Of a stretch of DNA of 41,981 bases, positions 15,225 to 23,630 are shown piece by piece (within the stretch, counting starts at the first letter, position 1; the number at the start of each line of letters is the position of its first letter). Position numbers and translations under genes: made by a program. This DNA is from Oscillospiraceae bacterium (GTDB lineage Bacteria > Bacillota > Clostridia > Oscillospirales > Oscillospiraceae), in the NCBI GenBank assembly GCA_018053145.1, contig JAGPMA010000015.1, positions 1 to 41,981 of the forward strand. Direction: 5' to 3'. The notes under the pieces were generated by a model. That model ran no database searches, was not told the DNA's origin, and worked only from the letters and a program-made list of their open reading frames with translations.

Positions 15225-15971
15225 TTATGCAATATACGCGTTAACCGCGCTTGTAATTGGAATTGCCAGTGCCATCGCGCCAATCATCGAAATTGGCATG
15301 GCGTAGTCCTCAATCCATTTAATTTTGAGCTTTTTTATAAGTACCGCGCAGATAAGCATGATAATCATTGATGCGAGCATAACAAAAACAGGAATCCAGC
15401 CTGTTAAGCCCTCTCCGACTTTGCCAAAAATCATGCCGAGGAAAGCGGAAATCATACCCATGAACAGGGCGGACATAAGGATTTCCCCCCAGCGCTTATC
15501 GCGTTTTTCCAGCTTGTCGACACCGCCTAAAAGCTTTCGGGAAATGAGGGGTGTGAGTATAACGCCGGCCAAAATGCCAAGTGTCATAACCCACGCTATA
15601 GTAGTGTACTGGCTTGCGGTTAGAAGTGTTGCTGTGTCGCCGATGCTTGTGCCCACGGCGTTTGCGGCAGCCCCAGCTGCGGCTGTTTCATAGGTGAGCG
15701 CTCCGATTACCGAAAGGCGAAGCCAAGGCAGCGGAAGCCCGAGCTTTTTTGAAAGAGCCAATACTCCAATGAGAATTGAGATTGCAGGAACGATGGTAAA
15801 AATTGCGCTGGCCTTGACAACACTCTTGAGTTTTGCTGTGTCAATACCCAGCTTTTTAGCCTGCTTCCATGCGCGAACCAAGAAGAAAACCGACTGTGCA
15901 ATCACCATGACAAGAATTATTGCCACAGCAATAAACAAGAACGGGCTGTTGACATTGAATTCGTGATTCAA
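15225..15971 (-). CDS. DUF5058-like membrane protein
   Basis: A protein of about 248 residues with six or seven membrane helices, resembling the family I recall as DUF5058. Conserved-looking features are the N-terminal NSPFLFIAVAIILVMVIAQS, the Ala/Gly-rich GALTYETAAAGAAANAVG, and the end GAMALAIPITSAVNAYIA. The start is uncertain: GTG at 15980 touches the GAGGAG site, whereas TTG at 15971 lies 8 bases after it and is preferred. It is first in an operon with a second membrane protein and an M20 peptidase. Transport of a small amino-acid derivative is a guess from that context. Confidence 0.6.
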   Translation of the reverse strand: MNHEFNVNSPFLFIAVAIILVMVIAQSVFFLVRAWKQAKKLGIDTAKLKSVVKASAIFTIVPAISILIGVLALSKKLGLPLPWLRLSVIGALTYETAAAGAAANAVGTSIGDTATLLTASQYTTIAWVMTLGILAGVILTPLISRKLLGGVDKLEKRDKRWGEILMSALFMGMISAFLGMIFGKVGEGLTGWIPVFVMLASMIIMLICAVLIKKLKIKWIEDYAMPISMIGAMALAIPITSAVNAYIA

Positions 15972-16115
15972 AATATTCACTCCTCACATTATTATGGAAA
16001 ACATTATAAAGCCATAATAACACACAAATTCCATTGGAGAAGAGCAAATATATAAGATTTGGTAAAAATGTGAAAATGAATAAAAACTCAGAGATTTGTT
16101 AGGATAAAGAGCAAA

Positions 16116-16162
16116 AATAATACAGGCGCGGTAATTGTGTCCGCACCTGTATTATTTTTTTG
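16116..16162. terminator. Terminator after the Uup-type gene
   Basis: AATAATACAGGCGCGG (16116-16131) pairs with CCGCACCTGTATTATT (16141-16156), a 16-bp stem with one mismatch, with T-runs on both strands. It ends the minus-strand gene 17953-16166. Confidence 0.85.
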
Positions 16163-16165
16163 TCT

Positions 16166-17953
16166 TTATGAGTTTTTCAAAGCCTGGATTTCTTCAGCAA
16201 GCTCGTTTAAATAGAGCCAGCGGTCTGTTTTTGCCGCAAGCTTGGTGTCAAGCTTTTGGCGCTCCTCCATAAGAGCCTGAAGCCGAACGTAATCGCTGGA
16301 AAACTCCTGCTCAAGCTTTATTATTTCGCGTTTATTGGCTTCAAGCTGTGCAATCTCGTCGTCGATGGTTTCAAATTCCCGCTGTTCCTTGAAAGAAAAT
16401 TTCAGAGTCCTTTGAGTCTCCGCCGACGGCTGACGGCAAGGCTTTTCCTTCTCCTTAATCGGCAGAGGAGTTTCGGCAGGGCGTTCATCGAGATAGTCAG
16501 AATAATTGCCTGTGTATCGACGTATTTCCCCGTCCTGCCGAAACTCAAAAATCGAGTTTGCAACACGGTCAAGGAAAAAACGGTCATGTGAAATGGCAAT
16601 TACAGCACCGGGGAAGTCCTGCAAATAGTCCTCCAAAATCGAGAGTGTCTCAATGTCGAGGTCGTTTGTCGGCTCGTCTAATAGCAGAACATTCGGGGCA
16701 GTCATTAGTATAGCGAGAAGATTGAGCCGGCGCTTTTCCCCACCAGAAAGCTTCCCGATTACCGAATACTGCATGTCCGATGAAAAGAGGAAACGTTCCA
16801 GCATTTTGGTGGCGGAGAGCTTTCCCTCGGAGGTATCAAGCTCGCTTGCAATATCGGTTATAAAGTCATAAACGCGCGCATTTTGGTCTAGCTCGCGACA
16901 CTCCTGAGAAAAATAACCGATTTTTATGGTTGAGCCTACGTCAACAGTACCCGTATCGGGCAGGATGCTGCCGGAAACGATGTCCAAAAGTGTCGATTTG
17001 CCCGCCCCGTTACGGCCGACAACGCCTATGCGGTCATCACGCAGAAGATTGTAGGAAAAAGGCTGAATTATCGTTCTACCGTCATAATTTTTGGAGATAC
17101 CCTCCAAAGCTATTACCTTTTTCCCCATTCGTGAAGAAGCCGCGGCAAGTGAAACAGCGGCATCTGCTTCGGGAGAGGACTGTGCTTTTAAAGCATCGTA
17201 ACGCTCGATACGCTCGCGGCTTTTTGTGCTCCGTGCTCTCGCTCCGCGCATAATCCACTGGTATTCACGCTTCAGAGTTGTTTGCCTCTTACGCTCGGAA
17301 GCCTGCTCAATTTCTTCTCGAAGGAGCTTTTCCTCAAGGTATTTAGAATAGTTGGCATCGTAATAATACAGTTTTCCGCGTGAAAGCTCCACAATTCTGT
17401 TTGCGACACGCTCCAAAAAATACCGGTCATGCGTGACCATAATAATCGAACCCGAAAAACGTCTAAGCCTTTCCTCAAGCCATGCGACCATTTCGCTGTC
17501 CAAATGGTTTGTCGGCTCGTCTAAAATTAGCACTTCGGCAGGGCAAATTAGCGTTTGCGCCAACGCGACGCGTTTTCGCTGACCGCCGGAAAGTGTTCCG
17601 ATTTCTTTTGTAAAATCAGTTATGCAAAGCTTAGTAAGTATTGTTTTTGCCTCATATTCGTTAAGCTCTCGAAATTCGGACGGAAAGCTTTTAAAAACCT
17701 GTTCGAGAACAGTCAGCTCGTCACTCATGCTTGGATTTTGCGGAAGATATGCAAGCTGCACATTTGGATAACGCGTGACATGGCCCTCGTCCGGCTCCTC
17801 CACCTCGGCAAGAATACGTAAAAGTGTGCTTTTGCCTGTGCCGTTAAGCCCGATTATTCCAAGCTTTTGTCCTTCCTCAAGAAATAGCGAGCTGTCAGAA
17901 AGGAGCTGTTTCATCCCGTAATTTTTATTTAAGTGTTCGGCAGAAAGAAGCAT
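16166..17953 (-). CDS. uup: ABC-F ATPase, Uup type with C-terminal coiled coil
   Basis: This 595-residue soluble protein has two ABC domains: Walker A GLNGTGKST and GRNGAGKST, signatures LSGGQRKR and LSGGEKRR, Walker B VLILDEPTNHLD and VLLLDEPTNDLD. A basic linker, GARARSTKSRERIERYDALK, follows NBD1. The last 75 residues are a coiled coil (EFETIDDEIAQLEANKREII through the end), the hallmark of Uup among ABC-F factors, which has been linked to branched-DNA binding and to ribosome assembly or rescue. Both catalytic Glu are kept, so it should hydrolyse ATP. It is a separate lineage from the Lsa-type protein at 3663. It is monocistronic. Confidence 0.88.
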   Translation of the reverse strand: MLLSAEHLNKNYGMKQLLSDSSLFLEEGQKLGIIGLNGTGKSTLLRILAEVEEPDEGHVTRYPNVQLAYLPQNPSMSDELTVLEQVFKSFPSEFRELNEYEAKTILTKLCITDFTKEIGTLSGGQRKRVALAQTLICPAEVLILDEPTNHLDSEMVAWLEERLRRFSGSIIMVTHDRYFLERVANRIVELSRGKLYYYDANYSKYLEEKLLREEIEQASERKRQTTLKREYQWIMRGARARSTKSRERIERYDALKAQSSPEADAAVSLAAASSRMGKKVIALEGISKNYDGRTIIQPFSYNLLRDDRIGVVGRNGAGKSTLLDIVSGSILPDTGTVDVGSTIKIGYFSQECRELDQNARVYDFITDIASELDTSEGKLSATKMLERFLFSSDMQYSVIGKLSGGEKRRLNLLAILMTAPNVLLLDEPTNDLDIETLSILEDYLQDFPGAVIAISHDRFFLDRVANSIFEFRQDGEIRRYTGNYSDYLDERPAETPLPIKEKEKPCRQPSAETQRTLKFSFKEQREFETIDDEIAQLEANKREIIKLEQEFSSDYVRLQALMEERQKLDTKLAAKTDRWLYLNELAEEIQALKNS

Positions 17954-18058
17954 TGGCGACTCCTTGTTTTATGTGGTTAAATTAGTTTGCAAATAACAAC
18001 TTAACCAGTAAAATGAATATTAGTTTTTTACACAGATCGGTTAGACTAACAAGCACAC

Positions 18059-18889
18059 TTAGCTCGCCTCAGTTAGCGTGCTTTTTGACAATACGTTGTA
18101 AATACACTCCGAACAGACCTTTTCCGAGGGAGACATCACATAGAAGAAGACGGATACATTTTTCTCCGGAAAGCACTTTGCATAGACTATACTTTTCATC
18201 GCAACAGGAGCAAAATCAGAGGAAACAGGGAATTTTGGTAAGCCGTATTGAAGATAGGAGTTAACAAAGTCGCTTCTCTCATGGTTTACGCCGTTAACGG
18301 TTATATTTGAACAAATGCACGTCCAATGCTCACTGCCAGCAAACGGAACATCATTCTCTTTCGAAGTGAGCGAATAGTTGAAAACGCGTTTGTCCTGAGT
18401 CAGCCCGAAATCATCCAGCACCAAGCTGAAAAAATCGAAGCCTGCGACAAGAGAAACAGCATCATTATCAAGCTCCTGCGTTTCCGAAGAAAAGCCATAG
18501 GGCAAGCCGTCGCCACGTTGAATAAGATACGCACCGTAAAAGCTGTTGTAATATGGCGAGGACTCATCAAAAAGCCTGCTACAGCCGCGGGTAAGGTCAA
18601 ATGCGGGGAAATTATATAGTATCGTAAGCTTCGAGTCGGGAATATTTAAATACGAGGAAAACGCCCCGTCCGCCGTATAGGTCATTACTAAGGGGAACCA
18701 ATCTTTTCCGCTCTGAATCTTAATCTTGATGTTTTCCTCTTCCATAAGGCTGTCCTTGGCACATATTGGGCTGTAGACTGACATAACGGAAAGGCTGAGG
18801 GCATAAGGAAAAATAGGGCTTACAGCAAACGCAGCAAGCGCAAAAAAAACGCAGGCATAAATAAGCAATTTGCGTTTTTTCTTTTCCAT
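18059..18889 (-). CDS. Hypothetical membrane-anchored extracytoplasmic protein
   Basis: Started at ATG 18889 (GAGGGG nine bases upstream) the protein has 276 residues. Lysine/arginine-rich MEKKKRKLL is followed by a single hydrophobic helix (about 8-30), then a hydrophilic domain probably outside the membrane. The domain has paired cysteines (WTCICSN and VCSECIYN), aromatic-rich strands (LTILYNFPAFDLTRGC, SSPYYNSFYGAYLIQRGDG) and no recognised catalytic motif. I do not recognise the family. The gene follows the prolyl-tRNA editing gene by 44 bases and may share its transcript. Confidence 0.6.
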   Translation of the reverse strand: MEKKKRKLLIYACVFFALAAFAVSPIFPYALSLSVMSVYSPICAKDSLMEEENIKIKIQSGKDWFPLVMTYTADGAFSSYLNIPDSKLTILYNFPAFDLTRGCSRLFDESSPYYNSFYGAYLIQRGDGLPYGFSSETQELDNDAVSLVAGFDFFSLVLDDFGLTQDKRVFNYSLTSKENDVPFAGSEHWTCICSNITVNGVNHERSDFVNSYLQYGLPKFPVSSDFAPVAMKSIVYAKCFPEKNVSVFFYVMSPSEKVCSECIYNVLSKSTLTEAS

Positions 18890-18933
18890 GCAAAATGTCC
18901 CCTCTCGCATCAGCTTCCAGTTAAAACAGTGGC

Positions 18934-19467
18934 TCAAAGCTCTATGAAGGTCGGCGTGTGTCTCATTGCGGGAAGAAGCTTGTCAAACAGCTCCACTGTA
19001 AGAAACTTGAGGCTGCTTGTATTTATACAAGGGTGACAGGCAAAGAATTCCTGTCCAAGTATCTCCCTATCAATCAGAAGATTCACCTTGTTTTCCCTGT
19101 CGTTCATAAGGCCTAATACGCTGACGCTGCCGGGACGAAGGTCTAAAAACTGCTCCATGTGCGACTCATCTGCAAAGTGCAGACGGGCCACGCCTAGCTG
19201 AGAGGAAACCACTGAGGTCTTGAATTGCTTGTCTGCAGGCATCACCAAAAGATAAAATACAGTTTCCTGGCGGTTGCATAAAAACAGGTTTTTGCAGATG
19301 CGTGTTCCTAAAACCGCAGAGCGTTCGAGGCAAACCTCGATTGTTTCCGCAGCTTCGTGATCCACGCGCTCATACTTGATGTTTAAACTATCCAAAATGT
19401 CATAGGAGCGAAGCTCCTGTATGATTCGGCCTTCGTTGCTTGCCGGTCTTCCAATGTTTGAATCCAT
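18934..19467 (-). CDS. proX: Prolyl-tRNA editing protein (ProX/YbaK family)
   Basis: This protein of about 177 residues belongs to the YbaK/ProX editing fold, which hydrolyses Ala-tRNA(Pro) or related mischarged tRNA. Recognisable parts are YERVDHEAAETIEVC at the start, GTRICKNLFLCNRQ (containing the substrate-contacting Lys), FYLLVMPADKQFKT, LGVARLHFADESHMEQFL, and LRPGSVSVLGLMND, all in family order. The start at 19467 follows GGAGG at 11 bases. The upstream extension to 19530 is unlikely. In some clostridia a relative (PrdX) accompanies proline reductase, but no such genes are here. Confidence 0.85.
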   Translation of the reverse strand: MDSNIGRPASNEGRIIQELRSYDILDSLNIKYERVDHEAAETIEVCLERSAVLGTRICKNLFLCNRQETVFYLLVMPADKQFKTSVVSSQLGVARLHFADESHMEQFLDLRPGSVSVLGLMNDRENKVNLLIDREILGQEFFACHPCINTSSLKFLTVELFDKLLPAMRHTPTFIEL

Positions 19468-19530
19468 GAAATCTATTTCCTCCGCGAGTGGGTTTTGCAA
19501 AACTTGTTTACTCAGACAAGAATAGCACAC

Positions 19531-19951
19531 GACGGATACTTGGGCAAGCGTTGAGAATCGATAATGTCAGTTATTTGTCGATTGTTTCGTTCGAACTTTA
19601 ATATCCATGCCGCTTGTAGGGACAGGACTGTCGCGCCGTAAAGCTTTCCACTTCGGCTTTTTATGGCAGGGGCTTGACGGGATCGACCCTCGGCCTACAG
19701 GTTTGGAGGTCTACGCGGTCGAACCTGCATGCGCTTGATAACAGGGCACAGCTTGCGCATATTTTTCGGTTGAAGGTGCATCAAGATGTTTGGCTTACAA
19801 CTCCTAATTCCTATGCATATGTTTGATCATACCCACTCTCATATTTTCAAAGCAGTGCACAAAGAAATCGGCCAACCCTTATGGACTGTCCGATTTCTTG
19901 CTTTTTGGTAACATATTTTGCAACACAATCTTATAAATACCTTCGGTGACT
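19531..19951. other. Intergenic stretch with a terminator and a possible repeat remnant
   Basis: No credible gene. A 10-bp stem, AAGAAATCGG (19862-19871) with CCGATTTCTT (19890-19899), is the probable terminator for the minus-strand uxuA gene and could serve both strands. Around 19610-19740 the sequence is markedly more G+C-rich (GTAGGGACAGGACTGTCGCG and following) and resembles no gene. It has the look of the intergenic repetitive elements common in gut Clostridia, but no second copy is in the window. Confidence 0.45.
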
Positions 19952-21022
19952 TTACTTGCTCATTTTCTCGATAGCTTCCCACAGACCATTGAGATAGGAG
20001 ATGCCCAAAGCGCGGTCATAAAGGCCATAGCCTGCACGGCCCTTTTCGTCCCAGATCATTCTGCCGTGGTCGGGACGGATATATCCGTCGAAGCCGACAT
20101 CGTAGTAGGCCTTCATAATCTCGAAGAGGTCAAGCGAGCCGTCGCTGCTGAGGTGAGAGCTTTCGTCAAATTTCCCCGGCTCATGAATCTTTATATTTCT
20201 CACATGCGCGAAATGTATGCGTTTTCCAAATAGGCGAACAATCTCTGGGATATCATTTTCGGGGTTCGAACCGAGAGAACCTGAGCAGAGTGTAAGGCCG
20301 TTATACTCACTGTCCACAAGACTTAGAATACGCCTAAGATTTTCTTTGTTCGTAGTAATTCTCGGGAGACAAAAAATATCCCATGGTGGATCATCCGGAT
20401 GTATAGCCATCTTGATATCGCATTCCTCGCAGACGGGAATAATCTGCTCAAGAAAATATTTGAGATTATTGAACAGATCATCGTGTGAGACGGATTTGTA
20501 CTGCTCAAAAAGACTCTTTAGGCTAGCCATTCGTTCCGGCTCCCAGCCGGGCATTGTAAAACCGCCTGAGCCTTTCTGTATCTCGTCCGCCATTTTCTGC
20601 GGATCAGTTATTTTGTCAATTATGCTCTGATCGTAGGAAAGCGCGTTCGAGCCGTCCGGAAGTACCTTTGCCAGATTTGATCTGGTCCAGTCGAACACCG
20701 GCATAAAGTTATAGCAGACTACCTTTGCTCCGGCAAGCTTCAGGTTACGCAGTGTCTGTTTGTAGTTTTCTATATAGCGGTCGCGGGTGGGCAACCCAAG
20801 CTTTATATCCTCATGGACATTGACACTTTCGATAACCTCAAGTTCCAGCCCTGCGGCATTGACCTCCGCTTTCTGTGTCATAATGGCTTCAACAGGCCAT
20901 ACTTCCCCGGAGGGAAATTCCATGAGGGTTCCGACCACTCCGGAAACGCCGGGTATCTGGCGTATGTAACGGAGCGGTATGGGGTCAAATTTGCTGCCGT
21001 ACCAGCGAAATACCATTTTCAT
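19952..21022 (-). CDS. uxuA: Mannonate dehydratase
   Basis: This 356-residue TIM-barrel enzyme dehydrates D-mannonate to 2-keto-3-deoxygluconate in the glucuronate pathway. Seen are the start FRWYGSKFDPIPLRYIRQIPG, the metal and active-site region KVVCYNFMPVFDWTRS, the MAIHPDDPPWDIFCLPRI block, LCSGSLGSNPENDI, HFAHVRNIK, and YIRPDHGRMIWDEKGRAGYGLYDRA, all characteristic of UxuA. Length is slightly below that of the E. coli enzyme but typical for Firmicutes. GGAGAC precedes the ATG at 7 bases. It follows uxuB by 11 bases and is the last gene of the uronate transcript. Confidence 0.95.
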   Translation of the reverse strand: MKMVFRWYGSKFDPIPLRYIRQIPGVSGVVGTLMEFPSGEVWPVEAIMTQKAEVNAAGLELEVIESVNVHEDIKLGLPTRDRYIENYKQTLRNLKLAGAKVVCYNFMPVFDWTRSNLAKVLPDGSNALSYDQSIIDKITDPQKMADEIQKGSGGFTMPGWEPERMASLKSLFEQYKSVSHDDLFNNLKYFLEQIIPVCEECDIKMAIHPDDPPWDIFCLPRITTNKENLRRILSLVDSEYNGLTLCSGSLGSNPENDIPEIVRLFGKRIHFAHVRNIKIHEPGKFDESSHLSSDGSLDLFEIMKAYYDVGFDGYIRPDHGRMIWDEKGRAGYGLYDRALGISYLNGLWEAIEKMSK

Positions 21023-21033
21023 TTTTTGTCTCC

Positions 21034-22650
21034 TTAATTATCGAGATAGTGTTTCAGGGTCTTCCTCACCGCGCCAGGGCCTGAGATAAGCTCCCTAAAA
21101 ATGCCCTCGATTTTTTGCGCTATTCCGGCCTTGTACAAATCGGCTCCGAACAAGGCTGCATTTTTCAAAATTGACTCGGCCTGTCCCTTATAGGAGTTCG
21201 GTTCGCCGAGCCTTACGCCCTCAAGGTATTTTTGAAGCTCCTGCTTCATCGGATCCGAACTGATTTCCATTGGCTCACCTTTGTCATCGATGCCCAAGAG
21301 GTATCGCAGCCACCCTGCCAGCGCAAGCGGGATATAGACGAGGCTCTCGGGGCTGAGATCTGGTGAGGCACAGTATGCCTTAATGGTTTCGCCGAAACGA
21401 ATCGCAACCTTTTGTGAAGTGTCGGTAGCTATTCTCTGCGGCATGTCGGGAATGAACGGGTTGGGCAGACGCTGCTCGATTACTTCGCGGATGAAGTCTC
21501 TCGGATGGACGATGATGGGATCAACTACAACGGGCATGCCTTCTTCATAGCCAATCTTTTCAACAAGTTTTTTTAGCTCCGGGTCGTCCATTTCCTTAGC
21601 TATCGAATCATATCCCAGCAAACATCCGTAAACCGCAAGAGCTGTGTGTAGCGGGTTAAGGCAGGTGGTGACCTTCATTCTCTCGGTTTTTTCAACCGTT
21701 TCGCGGTCAGCAAAATACACGCCTGCCTTTTCAAGGGGGGGGCGTCCGTTAGGGAAGGTATCCTCAACAACTAGGTATTGCGGTACCTCCGCGTTGACGA
21801 ACGGTGCAATAAAGGTATTTTTATCTGTAACGACCGTAGCCATACCTTCAATTTTGTCTTTTTCGAGCGCCTGCCGAACATATTCGGAGGGACGCGGAGT
21901 GATTTTATCAATCATTGACCACGGGAAACTAACCTTCTTTTCATCCTCTATGTACTTGGAAAACTCTCCTGGCACAAGGCCGTTAACGACCCATGCATCA
22001 GTTATTTCAAGCAGAGCCGAGCGGAGCTTTTCTCCGTTATGCGAGCAGTTATCCATGCTGACGAAAGCAATCGGGTATGCCCCCGCTAGAAATCTCTCAT
22101 ATGCGAGAGCTACGGCAACAGACATCGCGTGCTTTGGCATATCCGGTCCCGTCTCCATGTCCCGTTTAACGACAGCCAAATGTTCTCCGCTGAGATTGCG
22201 CAGACTATAGCCCTTTTCCGTAATCGTGAAGCTGGCTATTTGAAGAGATGGGCTGCGGAAAGCATCCTTCAGTTTTTGCCACTCGGTTTGAAAGCCCGGA
22301 CTTGCGCGAAGTCCCTCGGAGACGCTGGCAATAAGCTTTTTTTCAAGGGTTCCATCGGGATGCATGAGAACAATCAGCGAGAGATTGTCATATGGGCGGT
22401 ATATCTTTTCGATTATTTCATAATCAAAGGTTTCTGCCGCAATAATTCCGGTTTCTGCAAGTCCTTTGTTAAGAAGGCTCTGCTGAAGCTCCGCAATAAA
22501 TCCCCGGAAGATATTTCCGGCTCCGAAATGAACCCACTGCGGTTTTTCAACTGTGTTTTTGTGCATTTGAGTAATGCTATAGTTTGGAACTTCAATGTTG
22601 AGCTGTTTCCAACTCTGCCAAGAGCTCTCTTCATCATTTTTCAGTCTCAT
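21034..22650 (-). CDS. uxuB: Fructuronate reductase (mannitol dehydrogenase family)
   Basis: This protein of about 538 residues belongs to the long-chain mannitol dehydrogenase/UxuB family and reduces D-fructuronate to D-mannonate with NADH. It shows the nucleotide-binding start WVHFGAGNIFRGF, SMDNCSHNGEKLR (catalytic-region Asn/His cluster), and the KVTTCLNPLHTALAVYG motif with the active-site region. ATG 22650 is chosen because GGAG lies 8 bases upstream; the longer start at 22665 has no such site. The context (uxuA 11 bases downstream, transporter upstream) supports fructuronate over mannitol. No hexuronate isomerase (uxaC) is in the window, so that step must be encoded elsewhere. Confidence 0.88.
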   Translation of the reverse strand: MRLKNDEESSWQSWKQLNIEVPNYSITQMHKNTVEKPQWVHFGAGNIFRGFIAELQQSLLNKGLAETGIIAAETFDYEIIEKIYRPYDNLSLIVLMHPDGTLEKKLIASVSEGLRASPGFQTEWQKLKDAFRSPSLQIASFTITEKGYSLRNLSGEHLAVVKRDMETGPDMPKHAMSVAVALAYERFLAGAYPIAFVSMDNCSHNGEKLRSALLEITDAWVVNGLVPGEFSKYIEDEKKVSFPWSMIDKITPRPSEYVRQALEKDKIEGMATVVTDKNTFIAPFVNAEVPQYLVVEDTFPNGRPPLEKAGVYFADRETVEKTERMKVTTCLNPLHTALAVYGCLLGYDSIAKEMDDPELKKLVEKIGYEEGMPVVVDPIIVHPRDFIREVIEQRLPNPFIPDMPQRIATDTSQKVAIRFGETIKAYCASPDLSPESLVYIPLALAGWLRYLLGIDDKGEPMEISSDPMKQELQKYLEGVRLGEPNSYKGQAESILKNAALFGADLYKAGIAQKIEGIFRELISGPGAVRKTLKHYLDN

Positions 22651-22694
22651 AATGTTTACTCCCATGACCCCTAAGTCAAGCTGTGATTAATTTT

Positions 22695-23630
22695 CTATTC
22701 TTTCTTCGCCGCATTGCTGACCGACGCTACAAGAAGGAAAACGAGAAATGCGCCGAGTATCAGCTTCTGAAGTCCCGGTGCCAGATTTGCGGCGTTTAAA
22801 AAGGTGGTCATAAGTGACATCATCAGCGCGCCGAAGCAAACGCCAAGCACACTGGATTTTCCGCCGGAGGCCGCCGTTCCACCCACAAAAACCGCTGCGA
22901 TTGAGGGGAGAAAATATGTCGTGCCCATATCCTGAAACGCTCCGCCTATAAACGCTCCGCAGAGCACCCCTGCAAAACCAGATATTGCTCCGGCAAGTGT
23001 GAATGCCGTGATAGTCACTTTTATGTCCGATATTCCCGAAAGCTTCGCTGCCCTTCGATTCTGACCAACGGCGTGCAGCTTTTTGCCATAAGGCATTCTG
23101 TAAAGCAAGAGCGCCAGTAGCGCCGACAGGACAATCGAGACGACCGTCAGCATGGAGATCCCGGCAACATCAATATTTATGAATTTAACAAAATTGGAAT
23201 TGGGAAGCGTTGTCATATGAGGCGCGGCAACAAGTATGATGGTAAAGATGATATAGCCTGTAGCAAGTGTGGTTATCATGGCCGGTATTCTGAGATACAC
23301 GTTTATGCAGCCATTAACAAGCCCGCAAAGCGCACCGACAAGGACCGCAGCAATAAGTCCGACTATCAGGTTTCCCTGCGACAGGGTAGTCGAAATATAG
23401 GCACTCAGTGTAAGGATATATATCTGCGAAAGATCAATCGCACCGTCTCCGCTAGTTACTACAAGCATCTGCGCAAGCCCGAGTAGGAGCGCGAAGGTAG
23501 CAAGTTTTGCCGAGGATAAAAATATTTCTGTCGTAAAACGCCCCGAAACAGCCCCAATAAGAATCCAGATGAGCACGGAGCCGAGCACAGGCCAGATAAA
23601 GCTGTGCTTATGTGTAAAGGATTTAATCAT
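22695..23630 (-). CDS. Sugar ABC transporter permease (RbsC type)
   Basis: This 311-residue integral membrane protein of the ribose/xylose/galactoside permease family has 8-10 hydrophobic segments. It has the family blocks MLVVTSGDGAIDLS, ALCGLVNGCINVYLRIPAMITTLATGYIIF, and HAVGQNRRAAKLSGISD (the EAA-like coupling loop to the ATPase). It ends with FVGGTAASGGKSSVLGVCFGALMM. Its ATG overlaps the stop of the upstream fusion gene by 4 bases. Because the fusion gene carries its own permease domain, the transporter probably has a heterodimeric membrane core. Confidence 0.88.
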   Translation of the reverse strand: MIKSFTHKHSFIWPVLGSVLIWILIGAVSGRFTTEIFLSSAKLATFALLLGLAQMLVVTSGDGAIDLSQIYILTLSAYISTTLSQGNLIVGLIAAVLVGALCGLVNGCINVYLRIPAMITTLATGYIIFTIILVAAPHMTTLPNSNFVKFINIDVAGISMLTVVSIVLSALLALLLYRMPYGKKLHAVGQNRRAAKLSGISDIKVTITAFTLAGAISGFAGVLCGAFIGGAFQDMGTTYFLPSIAAVFVGGTAASGGKSSVLGVCFGALMMSLMTTFLNAANLAPGLQKLILGAFLVFLLVASVSNAAKKE

